Assembly: GCA_020353155.1 (NCBI GenBank)
Contig: CP070689.1
Location: 1,353,289 to 1,409,148 of the forward strand
Direction: 5' to 3'
Length of the DNA: 55,860 nucleotides
From: Deltaproteobacteria bacterium
GTDB taxonomy: Bacteria > Desulfobacterota > Syntrophobacteria > BM002
Of the stretch, positions 18,031 through 26,609 are shown one piece after another. Below the pieces are notes generated by a model. That model was not told where the DNA came from. It saw nothing but the letters and a program-made list of their open reading frames with translations, and did not search any database. The translations under genes and the position numbers were made by a program. Every line of letters begins with the position of its first letter. The stretch's first letter is position 1.

Positions 18031-18033
18031 AAA

Positions 18034-18540
18034 GTGGCGGCTATGCGTCGAGCGGCAATATTGACCATCAGTGACAAAGGGTCCAAAGGTGAGCGGCAGG
18101 ACCGAAGTGGGCCGGCGCTCAAGGAAATTCTAGAGAAGGCTGGATTTTCCATAGCTAATCTCGAGGTTCTCCCAGACGATCAGCCCTTGCTGGAACAACG
18201 ACTCCGCCACCTAGCAGATGCATCCTGCCTTGATCTGGTGGTCACCACCGGTGGTACCGGCGTTAGTCCACGGGATGTGACACCGGATGCCACGCTTGCG
18301 GTCATAGACCGCCAAGTGCCAGGTATGGCTGAAGCCATGAGGGCAAACAGCCTCGCCAAGACCCCTCATGCCATGCTTTCACGTGCCGTGGTGGGAATCA
18401 GAGGTCAAACACTCATTGTAAACCTTCCTGGTAGCGTCAAAGGTGCACAAGAAAACATGGAAGCACTGCTGCCGGCCCTCGAGCATGCTCTGGACAAGAT
18501 CCAGGGCGATCCCAGTGACTGCGGAAGCATGTCCGAGTAA
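18034..18540 (+). CDS. mog: MogA/MoaB-like molybdopterin adenylyltransferase
   Basis: This enzyme adenylylates molybdopterin before metal insertion during molybdenum/tungsten cofactor assembly. It is 168 residues from a GTG at 18034; an ATG three codons in (18043, MRRAAILTISDKG) is equally plausible. Family motifs are ILTISDKGSKGERQDRSGP near the N-terminus, the MPT-binding TTGGTGVSPRDVTPDAT and the C-terminal VNLPGSVKGAQEN. It sits 3 bp behind the duplicated helical protein. A Mo/W-cofactor enzyme fits an anaerobe. Confidence 0.93.
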   Translation: MAAMRRAAILTISDKGSKGERQDRSGPALKEILEKAGFSIANLEVLPDDQPLLEQRLRHLADASCLDLVVTTGGTGVSPRDVTPDATLAVIDRQVPGMAEAMRANSLAKTPHAMLSRAVVGIRGQTLIVNLPGSVKGAQENMEALLPALEHALDKIQGDPSDCGSMSE

Positions 18541-18593
18541 GAAACTTAACTAGGATGCTAAACCTGGAAGGTAAAAACAAATCAAGGCTGGCT

Positions 18594-18679
18594 GTGAGAT
18601 GTGAGATCTGAGATGTGGGATATTGATTCCCAATTGAAATATTGAATCTCACATCACATATCGCATATCCCGCATCTGT
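18594..18679. repeat. GTGAGAT/CATATCC heptamer inverted repeat
   Basis: In-phase 7-bp words (GTGAGAT, CTGAGAT, GTGGGAT) at 18594-18628 face partly complementary words (TCACATC, GCATATC, CCGCATC) at 18649-18676. The tract lies between convergent mog and the leftward gene at 18708, where it could act as a bidirectional terminator. Confidence 0.75.
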
Positions 18680-18707
18680 TTCTCAGAATGTCTACCGTGC
18701 TTCGTCC

Positions 18708-19115
18708 TTAGGATTTGGAATTCGATTTTGAGCTGTCCCCTTCTTCCTCGCTCCCGGTTAGTTTCGATTGGGAAGATGCTTTCTCCCTCAGCTTCTGCAC
18801 CTTCTCCCTGAAACGACTTTGCCTCTCCTGCAGAAGAGATTTCAGCTCCTCTTTCTTCCGACTGCTCTCTTCAAGTACTTGGAGAATTTCTTTAACCTCA
18901 CTGTCTCCGGGCCAATCATTCCGACCGTCCTGGTGCAGCTCATGGATTCGTCGACCTATTTTCAACATTGATTTCTTTTCCCTAACTTTGAGAAGCCGAC
19001 GACGGAATCGGATGCTGCCACCCATTGCCAAATTGCCGAACCAATAGAAGGAAGCACTAAGCCAACAGTACAGCCATAGCCAAGATTTACGTAAGATATT
19101 TCCTGCCATAGCCAT
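18708..19115 (-). CDS. Small membrane-anchored coiled-coil protein, unknown
   Basis: This is a 135-residue protein with one N-terminal membrane segment (about residues 11-32, Trp-rich), a basic stretch RFRRRLLKVREKK, and a long charged helix (about 75-120) that should form a coiled coil. The tail is Ser/Glu/Lys-rich. The start is supported by GGGAGG six bases before the ATG. No catalytic motif is seen. It lies downstream of the Mut7-C gene, same strand. A cytoplasmic-facing scaffold is possible but not shown. Confidence 0.65.
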   Translation of the reverse strand: MAMAGNILRKSWLWLYCWLSASFYWFGNLAMGGSIRFRRRLLKVREKKSMLKIGRRIHELHQDGRNDWPGDSEVKEILQVLEESSRKKEELKSLLQERQSRFREKVQKLREKASSQSKLTGSEEEGDSSKSNSKS

Positions 19116-19216
19116 TTTTGGCCTCCCTGTATGTCAAATGCCTAAGATGATCTAAAATGTCTAAAATTTGCAGTTAGTACCTTACCGCGAGCTAGCATTG
19201 AATAACCGGATTCCTT

Positions 19217-19265
19217 CATCCAGCATCTACTAGTATCCATCATTTAGTATCTTAATCTTTTAGTA
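19217..19265. repeat. Heptamer tract at the 3' end of the Mut7-C gene
   Basis: Seven in-phase 7-bp words (CATCCAG, CATCTAC, TAGTATC, CATCATT and relatives). The stop codon of the gene ending at 19252 lies inside the tract. A separate AT-rich 10-bp-word tract is just to the left at 19131-19165. Confidence 0.75.
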
Positions 19266-19710
19266 TTTCCCTTAACTGTTGACGCATGCTCTTTGCATGA
19301 CTTCCGGGCCAGTAAACCTTTCCGCAATCACTGCACCGATGGAACTCTTCCTGCGTCTGGTAGATGTACTCGGGAACCTCCTCACGTACTTCGTCTCTCC
19401 TCACTTCGTCCAGAGGGTGATTACAACTCAGGCAGCGGCTGAAGATAGGACCATCCAACACCGGCAGTCTTAAGCCCTTTACTACATCGCGCAGCTGCAT
19501 TCGTGGATCATTATCCCTTACGATGAAAACTTTACCCTTTCCGAGCCATGACCGTGCCCTACGGTTTCTGGTGAGCAGTGTTCGGCCCTCCTGAAGCTTC
19601 TCGAGAATTTCCTCCTCGGTAGCCCTTTTTAAATAGACTACGTCACAGCCGAGGACCCTCAGCCACCTCGCCAATTTTCCAAGCATGCGATCGGCAACAA
19701 ATCGCTGCAT
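19252..19710 (-). CDS. Mut7-C family RNase-domain protein
   Basis: This 152-residue protein matches the Mut7-C architecture: an N-terminal PIN-like fold (RFVADRMLGKLARWLRVLGCDVVY, then TLLTRNRRA and VFIVRDND) followed by a four-Cys zinc ribbon (CLSCNHPL then CSDCGKVYWPGSH). Conserved acidic residues in the first half suggest a PIN-type nuclease, though no substrate is known for the bacterial stand-alone form. The ATG at 19710 is preferred; a TTG lies one codon upstream. It sits between the LolB-like lipoprotein gene and the small coiled-coil gene. Confidence 0.85.
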   Translation of the reverse strand: MQRFVADRMLGKLARWLRVLGCDVVYLKRATEEEILEKLQEGRTLLTRNRRARSWLGKGKVFIVRDNDPRMQLRDVVKGLRLPVLDGPIFSRCLSCNHPLDEVRRDEVREEVPEYIYQTQEEFHRCSDCGKVYWPGSHAKSMRQQLREILKD

Positions 19711-19775
19711 CAACTCTAGACAACTTCCTGCCCACTCTTTGAGCAGAGAGGACAGTCAAATGGTTGAGATTGGAA

Positions 19776-20618
19776 CTACCAGGGAATGATCTCTACCCCT
19801 TCAGGAAGATCAAGCTGAAAAACTTTGTGGTCCAGACTCTCGTTTATGGTGATTTGCTCATAGTGGATACTAACACGAGTTTTGGCTCCTTTTATCACAA
19901 TGTGTTTTGGATAAAGCCACCCCTCAATGTCCAAAAAGTCGGAAAAGTCAGCCTCCAGCTCAAGGTCACCACCTCGTCTGCGCTCAATCCTTGTGGCAAT
20001 CAGGCTCTCGCCTTCAAGCCAAACCCTCTGTGTGAGCTGCGATGAACCGTCCTCCAATTGGAGCAACATTTTCCCATTATCCCTCAATTTGAAAAGCTTC
20101 TTCTCTGCCTGCTGCCATGTCGGCACAACACCCGCCAGGACCAACAATGCCTCCTGATCATGCAGCGGGAATTTGATAAGACGTGCCAAAGTCCCTTGAG
20201 CAGCCAACCCTTGAAAGGCACGGTTATGACCGGGCTCCCAGATCATGAATTCATAGCCATCGCTCGCTGCATAAAGGACCGGCTGTCCGAAAAAACTTAA
20301 TATCTCCAGCCGCAAAGAACCTGGAAGCTGGCTCAGGAAAAATGCCCTGCCCGACCAGCGCTGTTTCTCCCCCTGAAGCTGAATCGAACCAACTGCACGA
20401 AAACTTCGGAACTCTTCTTTTCTTTTTTCTAGATGTTCTACAACCACAGAAGCCGGCATATCTGCCGGCTCGAAGGTGGGTAATTCCCTGGCACAACCGA
20501 AGAGAAGCACGACAAGGAAAGAGTACAGCAGCAGACTTCTGATCGGCAACGATACAATTACCTTATCATTTGACTGTTGGGGACTTAGCTCGGGCTCCAC
20601 GGCTATCCTGTCTAGCAA
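19776..20618 (-). CDS. LolB/DUF4292-like outer-membrane lipoprotein
   Basis: This 280-residue lipoprotein has a hydrophobic segment LLLYSFLVVLLFGC with the lipobox Cys at about residue 42. The mature region has a short helical lead, then beta-rich sequence (FRSFRAVGSIQLQGEKQRWSG onward) typical of the LolB/LppX half-barrel fold grouped as DUF4292. Such proteins bind lipid or lipoprotein acyl chains in the periplasm. The start is uncertain: the first codon is TTG at 20618 and a GTG six codons on would also keep the signal peptide. It begins 17 bp after the TPR lipoprotein gene, so the two probably form one operon. Confidence 0.8.
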   Translation of the reverse strand: MLDRIAVEPELSPQQSNDKVIVSLPIRSLLLYSFLVVLLFGCARELPTFEPADMPASVVVEHLEKRKEEFRSFRAVGSIQLQGEKQRWSGRAFFLSQLPGSLRLEILSFFGQPVLYAASDGYEFMIWEPGHNRAFQGLAAQGTLARLIKFPLHDQEALLVLAGVVPTWQQAEKKLFKLRDNGKMLLQLEDGSSQLTQRVWLEGESLIATRIERRRGGDLELEADFSDFLDIEGWLYPKHIVIKGAKTRVSIHYEQITINESLDHKVFQLDLPEGVEIIPW

Positions 20619-20634
20619 TAAAACAGGTCCGGGA

Positions 20635-22383
20635 TTACCGGGCCTCTTTATTGTTTGCTTTTCTTCTGCTTTTCTCGATTTTAGTTTCTAACTGACCCGG
20701 ATTCTCGTGACCCAACCGTAATGCCTTCTCATAAGCCTTTTGTGCTTCACGCCACTTGCCCAGGGCCATGAAGATATCCCCGAGATGTTCCGTTATCAGG
20801 GGATCTTCTGGCAGTTTCTCGAGGGCCTTTTCAATATATAGAAGCGCATCATCATGGCGGCCCATCTTGAAATAAACCCAGCCCAGGCTGTCAGTGATAT
20901 ATCCATCACCCGGTCTCACTTCTAGAGCACGCTTAATAAGGTCCTCCGCCTCATCTAATCTGATTCCCAACTCCGCCAGAGTGTATCCCAAGTAATTGAG
21001 TGCGTTGGCATGATTGGGATCCAGGGCTATTACTTTCTCCATCTCAGAAATGCTACCCTGACGTTCGCCCAATTTATCCAAAACCACTCCAAGGCGAAAA
21101 TGAAGCCTCTCCCGACCTGGGACCATCTCCAGTCCCTGTTTAAGAACTTCCTCTGCTTCTGAAAATCGATCTAGCGTTTCATACATATTTCCCAAGTAAA
21201 GGTAACCATCCTCTTCATCGGGGTGATCCACTATCACTTGCTGGAGAATAGCGATGGCTCCTTCTATATCACCCTTCTTTTCCAGGATGAAGGCGCGATG
21301 GATTCTGGATTTAATAGCAAAAGGCCCATCAGAGGGAATCGCTTCGAACTGTGCCAAAGCTTCCTCAATATCACCATTCTCTTCGTAGGCTATTGCCAGA
21401 TAATATCTAATCTGCCCGTTGTCAGGTTGTCCTGCCAGGAGAGCGCTGAATACTTCTATGGCCTGGTCGTATTCTCCCAACTCCAAATGAATGAGCCCGA
21501 TTTTGCTCCTCATCTCCAAACCCTTTTCCTCAGGCTCAGCTATACTTTGATACTCTGCCAAGGCCCCACGGTAGTTGTTCTGCCGCAAGTATAGATCGCC
21601 CAGTCGCGAATGAGCCTGCCTATTCTCTGGATCGAAGACAAGAATCTTCTTGTAGGTTTTCTCGGCATCTTCATAACGTTTCTGCACTTCGTAGACATAT
21701 GCCAAATCCATGAGAGCCATTTCGAGGTCCGGGCGGATTTCCAGGGCTTTCATATAATAGTTCTCAGCTTCGTCATAATTTTTCAGCTCTAGCTCCATTC
21801 GAGCACGATAATAATTTGCCACCGGATTTTCCGGGTCAAGTTCCACTAGTATTTTCAGAACCTCAGCAGCCTCTGCATATCGACTCTCAGCGGCGTACAG
21901 GGAAGCTAGCCACCACATGGCCTTTTGCTCTTTCGGATTCAGTCTGAGAACCTCTTTGTACTCAGCTATAGCAAGGTCCGGCTGGTTGAGACTGCTGTAC
22001 AAGCCGGCAAGCATCATCCTTGCTTTGATTGAGTTTGGATCAAGATTTCTGGCCCTCTCTGCCGCTGCCAGTGCTTTCGAACTCTGGCCCTGGCGCAAAT
22101 AAAAGGAGGACAGTTCTGCAAAAAGATAGGGTGCTTCAGGGTCTGCCGCCGCGGCAAATTCGAGTTCTTCCAGTGCTTCCTCTACGCGGTTTTGGTAAAG
22201 AAGTTGCCGAGATTTAATAAAATGATAATAAGCTTCACTGCGGGAGGTCTGGTAGGATACCCCTTCTGCTTTTTCGGCTTTAACCTTATTTCCTAGGGGA
22301 GCATTTTGTCCAAAATGGGTACAACTCCACGCTAATGACACAAGGCTCAAGGCGATCAATTTGTAGTTTAAATACCTAATCAT
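20635..22383 (-). CDS. TPR-rich lipoprotein
   Basis: I place the start at the ATG at 22383, giving 582 residues with a signal peptide directly at the N-terminus (MIRYLNYKLIALSLVSLAWSC). An ATG at 22443 would add 20 residues before it; neither has a clear ribosome binding site. After a low-complexity linker there are about 14 tetratricopeptide repeats (for example YYMKALEIRPDLEMALMDLA and NALNYLGYTLAELG). The protein should be an envelope scaffold. It is followed at 17 bp by the LolB-like gene, a pairing that suggests a shared outer-membrane assembly or lipid role, which is inference. Confidence 0.85.
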   Translation of the reverse strand: MIRYLNYKLIALSLVSLAWSCTHFGQNAPLGNKVKAEKAEGVSYQTSRSEAYYHFIKSRQLLYQNRVEEALEELEFAAAADPEAPYLFAELSSFYLRQGQSSKALAAAERARNLDPNSIKARMMLAGLYSSLNQPDLAIAEYKEVLRLNPKEQKAMWWLASLYAAESRYAEAAEVLKILVELDPENPVANYYRARMELELKNYDEAENYYMKALEIRPDLEMALMDLAYVYEVQKRYEDAEKTYKKILVFDPENRQAHSRLGDLYLRQNNYRGALAEYQSIAEPEEKGLEMRSKIGLIHLELGEYDQAIEVFSALLAGQPDNGQIRYYLAIAYEENGDIEEALAQFEAIPSDGPFAIKSRIHRAFILEKKGDIEGAIAILQQVIVDHPDEEDGYLYLGNMYETLDRFSEAEEVLKQGLEMVPGRERLHFRLGVVLDKLGERQGSISEMEKVIALDPNHANALNYLGYTLAELGIRLDEAEDLIKRALEVRPGDGYITDSLGWVYFKMGRHDDALLYIEKALEKLPEDPLITEHLGDIFMALGKWREAQKAYEKALRLGHENPGQLETKIEKSRRKANNKEAR

Positions 22384-22791
22384 AGTAAGATATTGTATAG
22401 AATCGGTTGAACAAACATCGGGGAAATTATAGCTCAAGCTCATCTAGCTTCTAAGTTGAAGCCCTCAAAAGGATTGTTCACACTGACGAGGCCGAACCTG
22501 GGCTAAGTCACTTATAATGTTGAAATAACACATTTTATTTGTGCAGTCAAACAATTTCCTTGTCCAAAAAAACATTGCTCCGGATCCTCTTTTTCACTAT
22601 ACTCTAGGCCCGTCTCAAAACGCTATGCTCCACGCACTCTGCGATAATTGGGATCTTTGTATACTTATAGGTAAGGAACTACCCCTTTGACGCTGCCCCA
22701 AGGGAAGTCAGCCGGGTCTGAGGTTTTGTGAGTGGGGTAAGTCCATCACCGGTAGATTATAGCAATATTGAGGCCAATTGAAGAGATTTTC
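22384..22791. other. Divergent intergenic region, about 400 bp
   Basis: This region separates the leftward TPR lipoprotein from the rightward Memo-like gene. It is AT-rich near 22500-22580 and includes a short GCGC/GTCTC-word patch near 22608-22640. The stretch 22690-22740 is G-rich and could fold, but I could not match it to a riboswitch class. No gene is supported. Confidence 0.4.
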
Positions 22792-24021
22792 ATGAGTGAA
22801 GAGTTGCCAAAATTACGTAATCGTTTGGAAGCCATCCCCATTCGGCGTGGGCGAGAGTTATACATTGCCCTCCGGGACCTTGAGGGTCTAAATCCGGAGA
22901 CCTTGATACTCAGTCCCCAGGCCTACTTTCTAATCACCCTCATGGATGGATCAAACTCGGTAGTGGATATTCAAGCCGCCTACATGAGAAGGTTTGGTGA
23001 TATCCTTTACAGGGAAAACTTGGACGGTCTCCTGCAAAAACTGGATACCCACTTTTTTCTTGAAAATGACAACAGCCGCGGTCGCATGGAGCAATTAGTC
23101 ACCGAGTTTCATAATCAACCCACCCGTCCTGCCTATCACGCCGGACTCAGCTATGAGAATAATGGAGAGGACCTTCGCGTTCAGTTAAAAAGTTTCTTTG
23201 CCCCCGAGAACGGCGGGCCTGGCGATCCCAGTCCCATTGAACCCAGGAGAACTATAGCGGGACTGATTGCCCCACATATCGATTTGCGCTCTGGTGGTCC
23301 CTGTTTCGCTCATGCTTACAAGGCATTAAGAGAGGCAAATGCTGTTCAAACCTGCGTTGTCCTAGGTACCGGGCATGAACCTTTGCCCCACTACTTTGCT
23401 TTGTGTGGTAAGGACTTTGAAACCCCCTTAGGATCCGTGGTTGTTGACAAGGAGTTCATTGGTGAATTATCCAGCCGCTGTAAGCTAGATCTTTTTGCAG
23501 ACGAATTTGCTCATCGGCGTGAACACACAATTGAATTCCAAGCCCTTTTTCTTCGTCTCCTGCTTCCTGAGGTACGGATTGTGCCAATTCTTTGCTCATT
23601 TGGGGTCGAGGAGCTTGAGCAGCACAACGATGACATTCAGCATGCGGTGCAAGCGCTCCAGGAGACTCTATATCACTATCCCCATCCTGTTTGCCTTCTG
23701 TCCAGCGTAGATCTGGCTCATATCGGCCCTCGTTACGGAGATCACTTTAGGCCCCACGCGGGAACTGTGCGCGAACACCAGGAGGCCGACCACCGTCTAC
23801 TTGAGATTGTATCTAAGGCCGATGCTGAAGCCTTCGCTACTACCTTGATACGCGAGCGCAATAGCCGCCGGATTTGTGGACTACCTCCTCTCTACACCAT
23901 GCTAAAAACGCTGGGGCCATCGCTGGATGGAGAACTTCTGCGCTACGACTATGCCAAGGTAGACAACGAAGGTTCCTTTGTCACTTTCGCCAGCGTGGCC
24001 TTTTATAAGAGCGCACTGTGA
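22792..24021 (+). CDS. amrB: PqqD-like domain fused to Memo family protein (AmmeMemoRadiSam system protein B)
   Basis: The start is the ATG at 22792 (409 residues, MSEELPKLRNR); the frame opens 24 bp earlier at a TTG. Residues about 15-90 resemble the small PqqD/peptide-chaperone fold (LSPQAYFLITLMDGSNSVVDIQ, YRENLDGLLQKLDTHFFLEN). From about residue 150 there is a Memo domain (GLIAPHIDLRSGGPCFAHAYKAL, VLGTGHEP, EHTIEFQALFLRLLLPE, SSVDLAHIGPRYGD). The conserved His residues of Memo (GTGHEP, EHTIEFQ, DLAHIG) are present. Memo proteins are related to aromatic-ring dioxygenases and pair with AMMECR1 and a radical-SAM enzyme; neither partner is next door. The role is unknown. Confidence 0.85.
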   Translation: MSEELPKLRNRLEAIPIRRGRELYIALRDLEGLNPETLILSPQAYFLITLMDGSNSVVDIQAAYMRRFGDILYRENLDGLLQKLDTHFFLENDNSRGRMEQLVTEFHNQPTRPAYHAGLSYENNGEDLRVQLKSFFAPENGGPGDPSPIEPRRTIAGLIAPHIDLRSGGPCFAHAYKALREANAVQTCVVLGTGHEPLPHYFALCGKDFETPLGSVVVDKEFIGELSSRCKLDLFADEFAHRREHTIEFQALFLRLLLPEVRIVPILCSFGVEELEQHNDDIQHAVQALQETLYHYPHPVCLLSSVDLAHIGPRYGDHFRPHAGTVREHQEADHRLLEIVSKADAEAFATTLIRERNSRRICGLPPLYTMLKTLGPSLDGELLRYDYAKVDNEGSFVTFASVAFYKSAL

Positions 24022-24025
24022 GATC

Positions 24026-24427
24026 TCAATGGACTGAAAGCTCTTTGCCCATACGAAGAGCTAACTTCGCATATAGCTTGAAGGTGTCGGGACCATCGTA
24101 GCCTTGTCTGGCCCGAATAAAGGGATGGAGACAGCCTGGGGGTTTCCCATGAGTTGAAACCACAATGGTTGGAATCTGTTTTTCCTGATTCAACGAGGTA
24201 AGCAACGAACGGAAGTGACTCCGGATAATTATCAGGTCAGGCCTAGGTCTGCCCAAGCGCACATAGTAAGAAAAAACCTCTTCTCGTCGGAAAATAATTA
24301 GCTTTACCGGCAGATCTGCTTTTTCGCATGACCTTTCCACTTTTTTGATATCCAGGCCACAGTGCAAAACGAAAACGTTCAGCTTCTTAGGCGAAGTAGA
24401 GTGGGAAACTTTAATGGATGGTGTCAC
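24026..24427 (-). CDS. Conserved-looking hypothetical protein
   Basis: I do not recognise this 133-residue protein. It starts at a GTG with AAGGA 8 bp upstream and reads like one soluble alpha/beta domain (LNVFVLHCGLDIKKVERSCEKADLP, PDLIIIRSHFRSLLTSL, IPTIVVSTHGKPPG). It has no signal peptide or membrane segment. It is convergent with the Memo-like gene (4 bp apart) and divergent from the deacetylase gene. The HCGLD and SHFRS strings may mark a pocket, which is speculation. Confidence 0.65.
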   Translation of the reverse strand: MTPSIKVSHSTSPKKLNVFVLHCGLDIKKVERSCEKADLPVKLIIFRREEVFSYYVRLGRPRPDLIIIRSHFRSLLTSLNQEKQIPTIVVSTHGKPPGCLHPFIRARQGYDGPDTFKLYAKLALRMGKELSVH

Positions 24428-24556
24428 AAGCAGAATTCCTTAAGGGCATAATCAGTTTCGTTTGTAAGTCGGCAGAGCATAATCGCGATTTAGCTATCTG
24501 TCAAGTGGCCTAAAGCCAATAACCTTTGACCGATAAATCAGCAATGCGAGTTCGAA

Positions 24557-25327
24557 ATGGCGCCTTTTTCGCTTGTTTACCATGATGGGTATCTTACTCC
24601 CTACTATACTTCTACGGTCGAATGTCCCGAGCGAGTAAAAGCCGCTTATGCAAAACTGAAAGATCGTTTCCCTGTAATTCGGCCGGAACCTGCAGAGCTC
24701 GAAGACCTCTATAGAGTCCACTCTAGAGCTATGGTGGAGCGGGTAAAACTTGAGGGCCGAGACACATACGAAACCGCCCTCCTCGCCGTTGGCGGAGCCA
24801 TTGCCGCTTCACAGGCGGCGATTCGAGGGATGCCAGCCATAGCCCTTCTCCGGCCACCTGGACATCACGCCGGTCCTGACCACTATTGGGGTTATTGTTT
24901 TTTCAACAACATCGCGGTAGCCATCACTAAATTGATGGCAAAGGGATCAGTTGCAACTGCGCTCGTTTTAGACCTGGACTTACATCACGGTGACGGAACA
25001 GAAAATATCTTCGCGGGAAATCAGGGAGTGAAGGTGGTGAATATTCGCGAAAAAAAAAGAACAGCCTATCTTGAGTCTTTGGAGAAAGAGCTAGAAAGCA
25101 GCGACGAGTTTGATCTTTTAGCCATATCTGCAGGTTTCGACACCTATGTGCGCGATTGGGGAGGCATTCTGGAAACTGACGATTATCTGGTAATGGGATC
25201 GGCAATAAGGACAGCAGCCCTGCGTTTATGTGAAGGGAAATTTTTCGCAGTGCTCGAGGGGGGCTACTACCTTCCTGACTTGGGCACGAATGTTCTAGCC
25301 TTCTGCGATGGGTTGGCAGGAGAATAA
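24557..25327 (+). CDS. Histone deacetylase family (acetoin utilisation/acetylpolyamine amidohydrolase-like)
   Basis: This is a Zn-dependent amide hydrolase of the HDAC superfamily, 256 residues, compact for the family. Motifs are HDGYLTPYY, CPERVKA, RPPGHHAGP (His103/His104, general base pair), GYCFFNNIA, the zinc ligands Asp141 and His143 in DLDLHHGDGTE and Asp195 in SAGFD, and the transition-state Tyr in EGGYY (about 237). Substrates in bacteria include acetylpolyamines and acetylated proteins; which applies here is unknown. Its last 61 bp overlap the convergent PilZ gene. Confidence 0.92.
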   Translation: MAPFSLVYHDGYLTPYYTSTVECPERVKAAYAKLKDRFPVIRPEPAELEDLYRVHSRAMVERVKLEGRDTYETALLAVGGAIAASQAAIRGMPAIALLRPPGHHAGPDHYWGYCFFNNIAVAITKLMAKGSVATALVLDLDLHHGDGTENIFAGNQGVKVVNIREKKRTAYLESLEKELESSDEFDLLAISAGFDTYVRDWGGILETDDYLVMGSAIRTAALRLCEGKFFAVLEGGYYLPDLGTNVLAFCDGLAGE

Positions 25328-25767
25328 AGCGAATGGTCGGAGAACCTCTCTTCTCGGAGGTGATCATAGACGCTAAAGGAAATGAACTGGCGGTCTTGCT
25401 CTGAGATTATGATGAAACGAACAGCAATGCCCTGTGGGGGATCTTCGTCTTCAGCACACTGAACATTAGTCCTTACCACCTCGGCAGTGATTTCCAGGGG
25501 AGTTCTCACGGGGGGTTTCATTGTGAGACGGACGATCTCACTTAATGAGAGCTGGTCAGGGCAGTAGACCAATGCCCCGCTGGCACTGATATTTGTTGTC
25601 TTGCCTTGGAGAACGCCCACCTCTGCAGTTATAGTAACGGGCCACACTATGTCCGCCCGGAGTTCCATACGTCTTTTCTTCTCCTGCCTGTCGTAATACT
25701 CATCTTTTGCCAGAAGAAGTAAAACAAAAACTATGAACCCGCCTATTAAAATCCACCCTAAAGCCAT
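25267..25767 (-). CDS. Membrane-anchored PilZ domain protein
   Basis: This 166-residue protein has an N-terminal membrane helix (about 3-20) and then a PilZ domain. The c-di-GMP signature RxxxR is at residues 33-37 (RMELR) and NISASG at 59-64 stands for the (D/N)xSxxG motif, so it should bind c-di-GMP at the inner membrane. The domain ends near residue 135; a Ser/Lys-rich tail follows. The tail-coding end overlaps the deacetylase gene by 61 bp in convergent orientation. Confidence 0.85.
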   Translation of the reverse strand: MALGWILIGGFIVFVLLLLAKDEYYDRQEKKRRMELRADIVWPVTITAEVGVLQGKTTNISASGALVYCPDQLSLSEIVRLTMKPPVRTPLEITAEVVRTNVQCAEDEDPPQGIAVRFIIISEQDRQFISFSVYDHLREERFSDHSLYSPANPSQKARTFVPKSGR

Positions 25768-25778
25768 TTCTGTTCTTT

Positions 25779-25800
25779 ACCCGGATATTTCATGAATTCA
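25779..25800. repeat. Solo copy of the CCGGATATTTCATGAAT end motif
   Basis: ACCCGGATATTTCATGAATT directly upstream of the PilZ gene that starts at 25767. The same motif bounds the elements at 41721-41907 and 44431-44492. Sequence to the right (GGCGTGACTACGA, ACTGGGAACC) loosely matches the interior of the 41721 element, but no right-hand end is seen, so this looks like a decayed copy. The rest of the 281-bp gap to 26048 shows no gene. Confidence 0.75.
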
Positions 25801-26048
25801 CGCCCTGGCGTGACTACGACCACAAAACTGGGAACCCGCTTGTCGAAGATACCGCTTGCGGTGCGGGACTGAGCAGAGCACAGCGAGCCTGAATCATATG
25901 GCCGTCTTTCCTAGCTTCCGCTGAATACTTTGCACCATTAAGCTCGAGTGCATGATCCATACCAACAAAGGCTGGTGAGCTTGGTTGGGCACAGGTTTGG
26001 CGAAAAAAGAAGGCGAGGTGGTAGATGGGAAGATTTTCGGTGATTAAT

Positions 26049-26390
26049 CTAGATGCGATTCAAAATCATTCTGCTAAGAAACTGTCTATCAGTTCCGGAA
26101 ATCTCGGTAAATTGAACTCCCATACCACGGGGGGTAAAAGAGTGATCAGGTCCAAGGCTGTTTATCCAGACCACTTCAGAATCGACTATCAGCCGACGAT
26201 CTGATTGGGGAATATTGATCATCATTTTAAAAGTCTCAGCTGGCTCCAGAGGGTCCAGGCACCGGATAAATGCGCCCTCGGGGCTTATATCGTGTATTTC
26301 CGTGTTGATCACCCCTTGAGCGGTCTCCAGGGTGACAGACCATTTGGCTCTTGCCCTAGGGTGCTTGCGTCTTTCCCGAGGAATAACCAT
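26049..26390 (-). CDS. PilZ domain protein
   Basis: This single-domain cytosolic PilZ protein, 113 residues, starts at the ATG at 26390 (MVIPRERRKHPRARAKW) with AAGGGG upstream. The frame continues open to 26561, but that extension lacks domain-like sequence and is Cys/Trp-rich. RRKHPR contains RxxxR (about residues 8-12) and DISPEGAFI (about 34-42) is the DxSxxG motif, so c-di-GMP binding is expected. It is the second PilZ gene within 1 kb, separated from the first by a decayed repeat element. Confidence 0.85.
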   Translation of the reverse strand: MVIPRERRKHPRARAKWSVTLETAQGVINTEIHDISPEGAFIRCLDPLEPAETFKMMINIPQSDRRLIVDSEVVWINSLGPDHSFTPRGMGVQFTEISGTDRQFLSRMILNRI

Positions 26391-26552
26391 GCATTGACCC
26401 CTTGAAGGTATAAGAGGGTGTTCTGTGATTCTGCAATACCAGGGCTGAGAGCGAGACCAGGTTAGATTACAGCAGCGTGCGCTAAGTGGCAAGAAAAAAC
26501 AGATTTGAGATTGCGGTTTTAAGTATTCAGGTTTCAGCAGTTGTGTTCTTTC

Positions 26553-26604
26553 ACCTGACACCTGAAACCTGACACCCGAAACCCTATGCCCTATGCGCCA
26601 TGCA
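26553..26604. repeat. Heptamer tract with a drifting word
   Basis: Seven successive 7-bp units keep phase while the word changes from ACCTGAC and ACCTGAA through ACCCGAA and ACCCTAT to GCCCTAT and GCGCCAT. It links two word families that occur separately elsewhere in the window. Confidence 0.85.
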
Positions 26605-26609
26605 GAGCC

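Noticed and set aside
22690..22740. Cobalamin-type riboswitch before the Memo-like gene
   Set aside because: Only a loose likeness (GGGAAGTCAGCC); the required B12-box and core helices could not be found.
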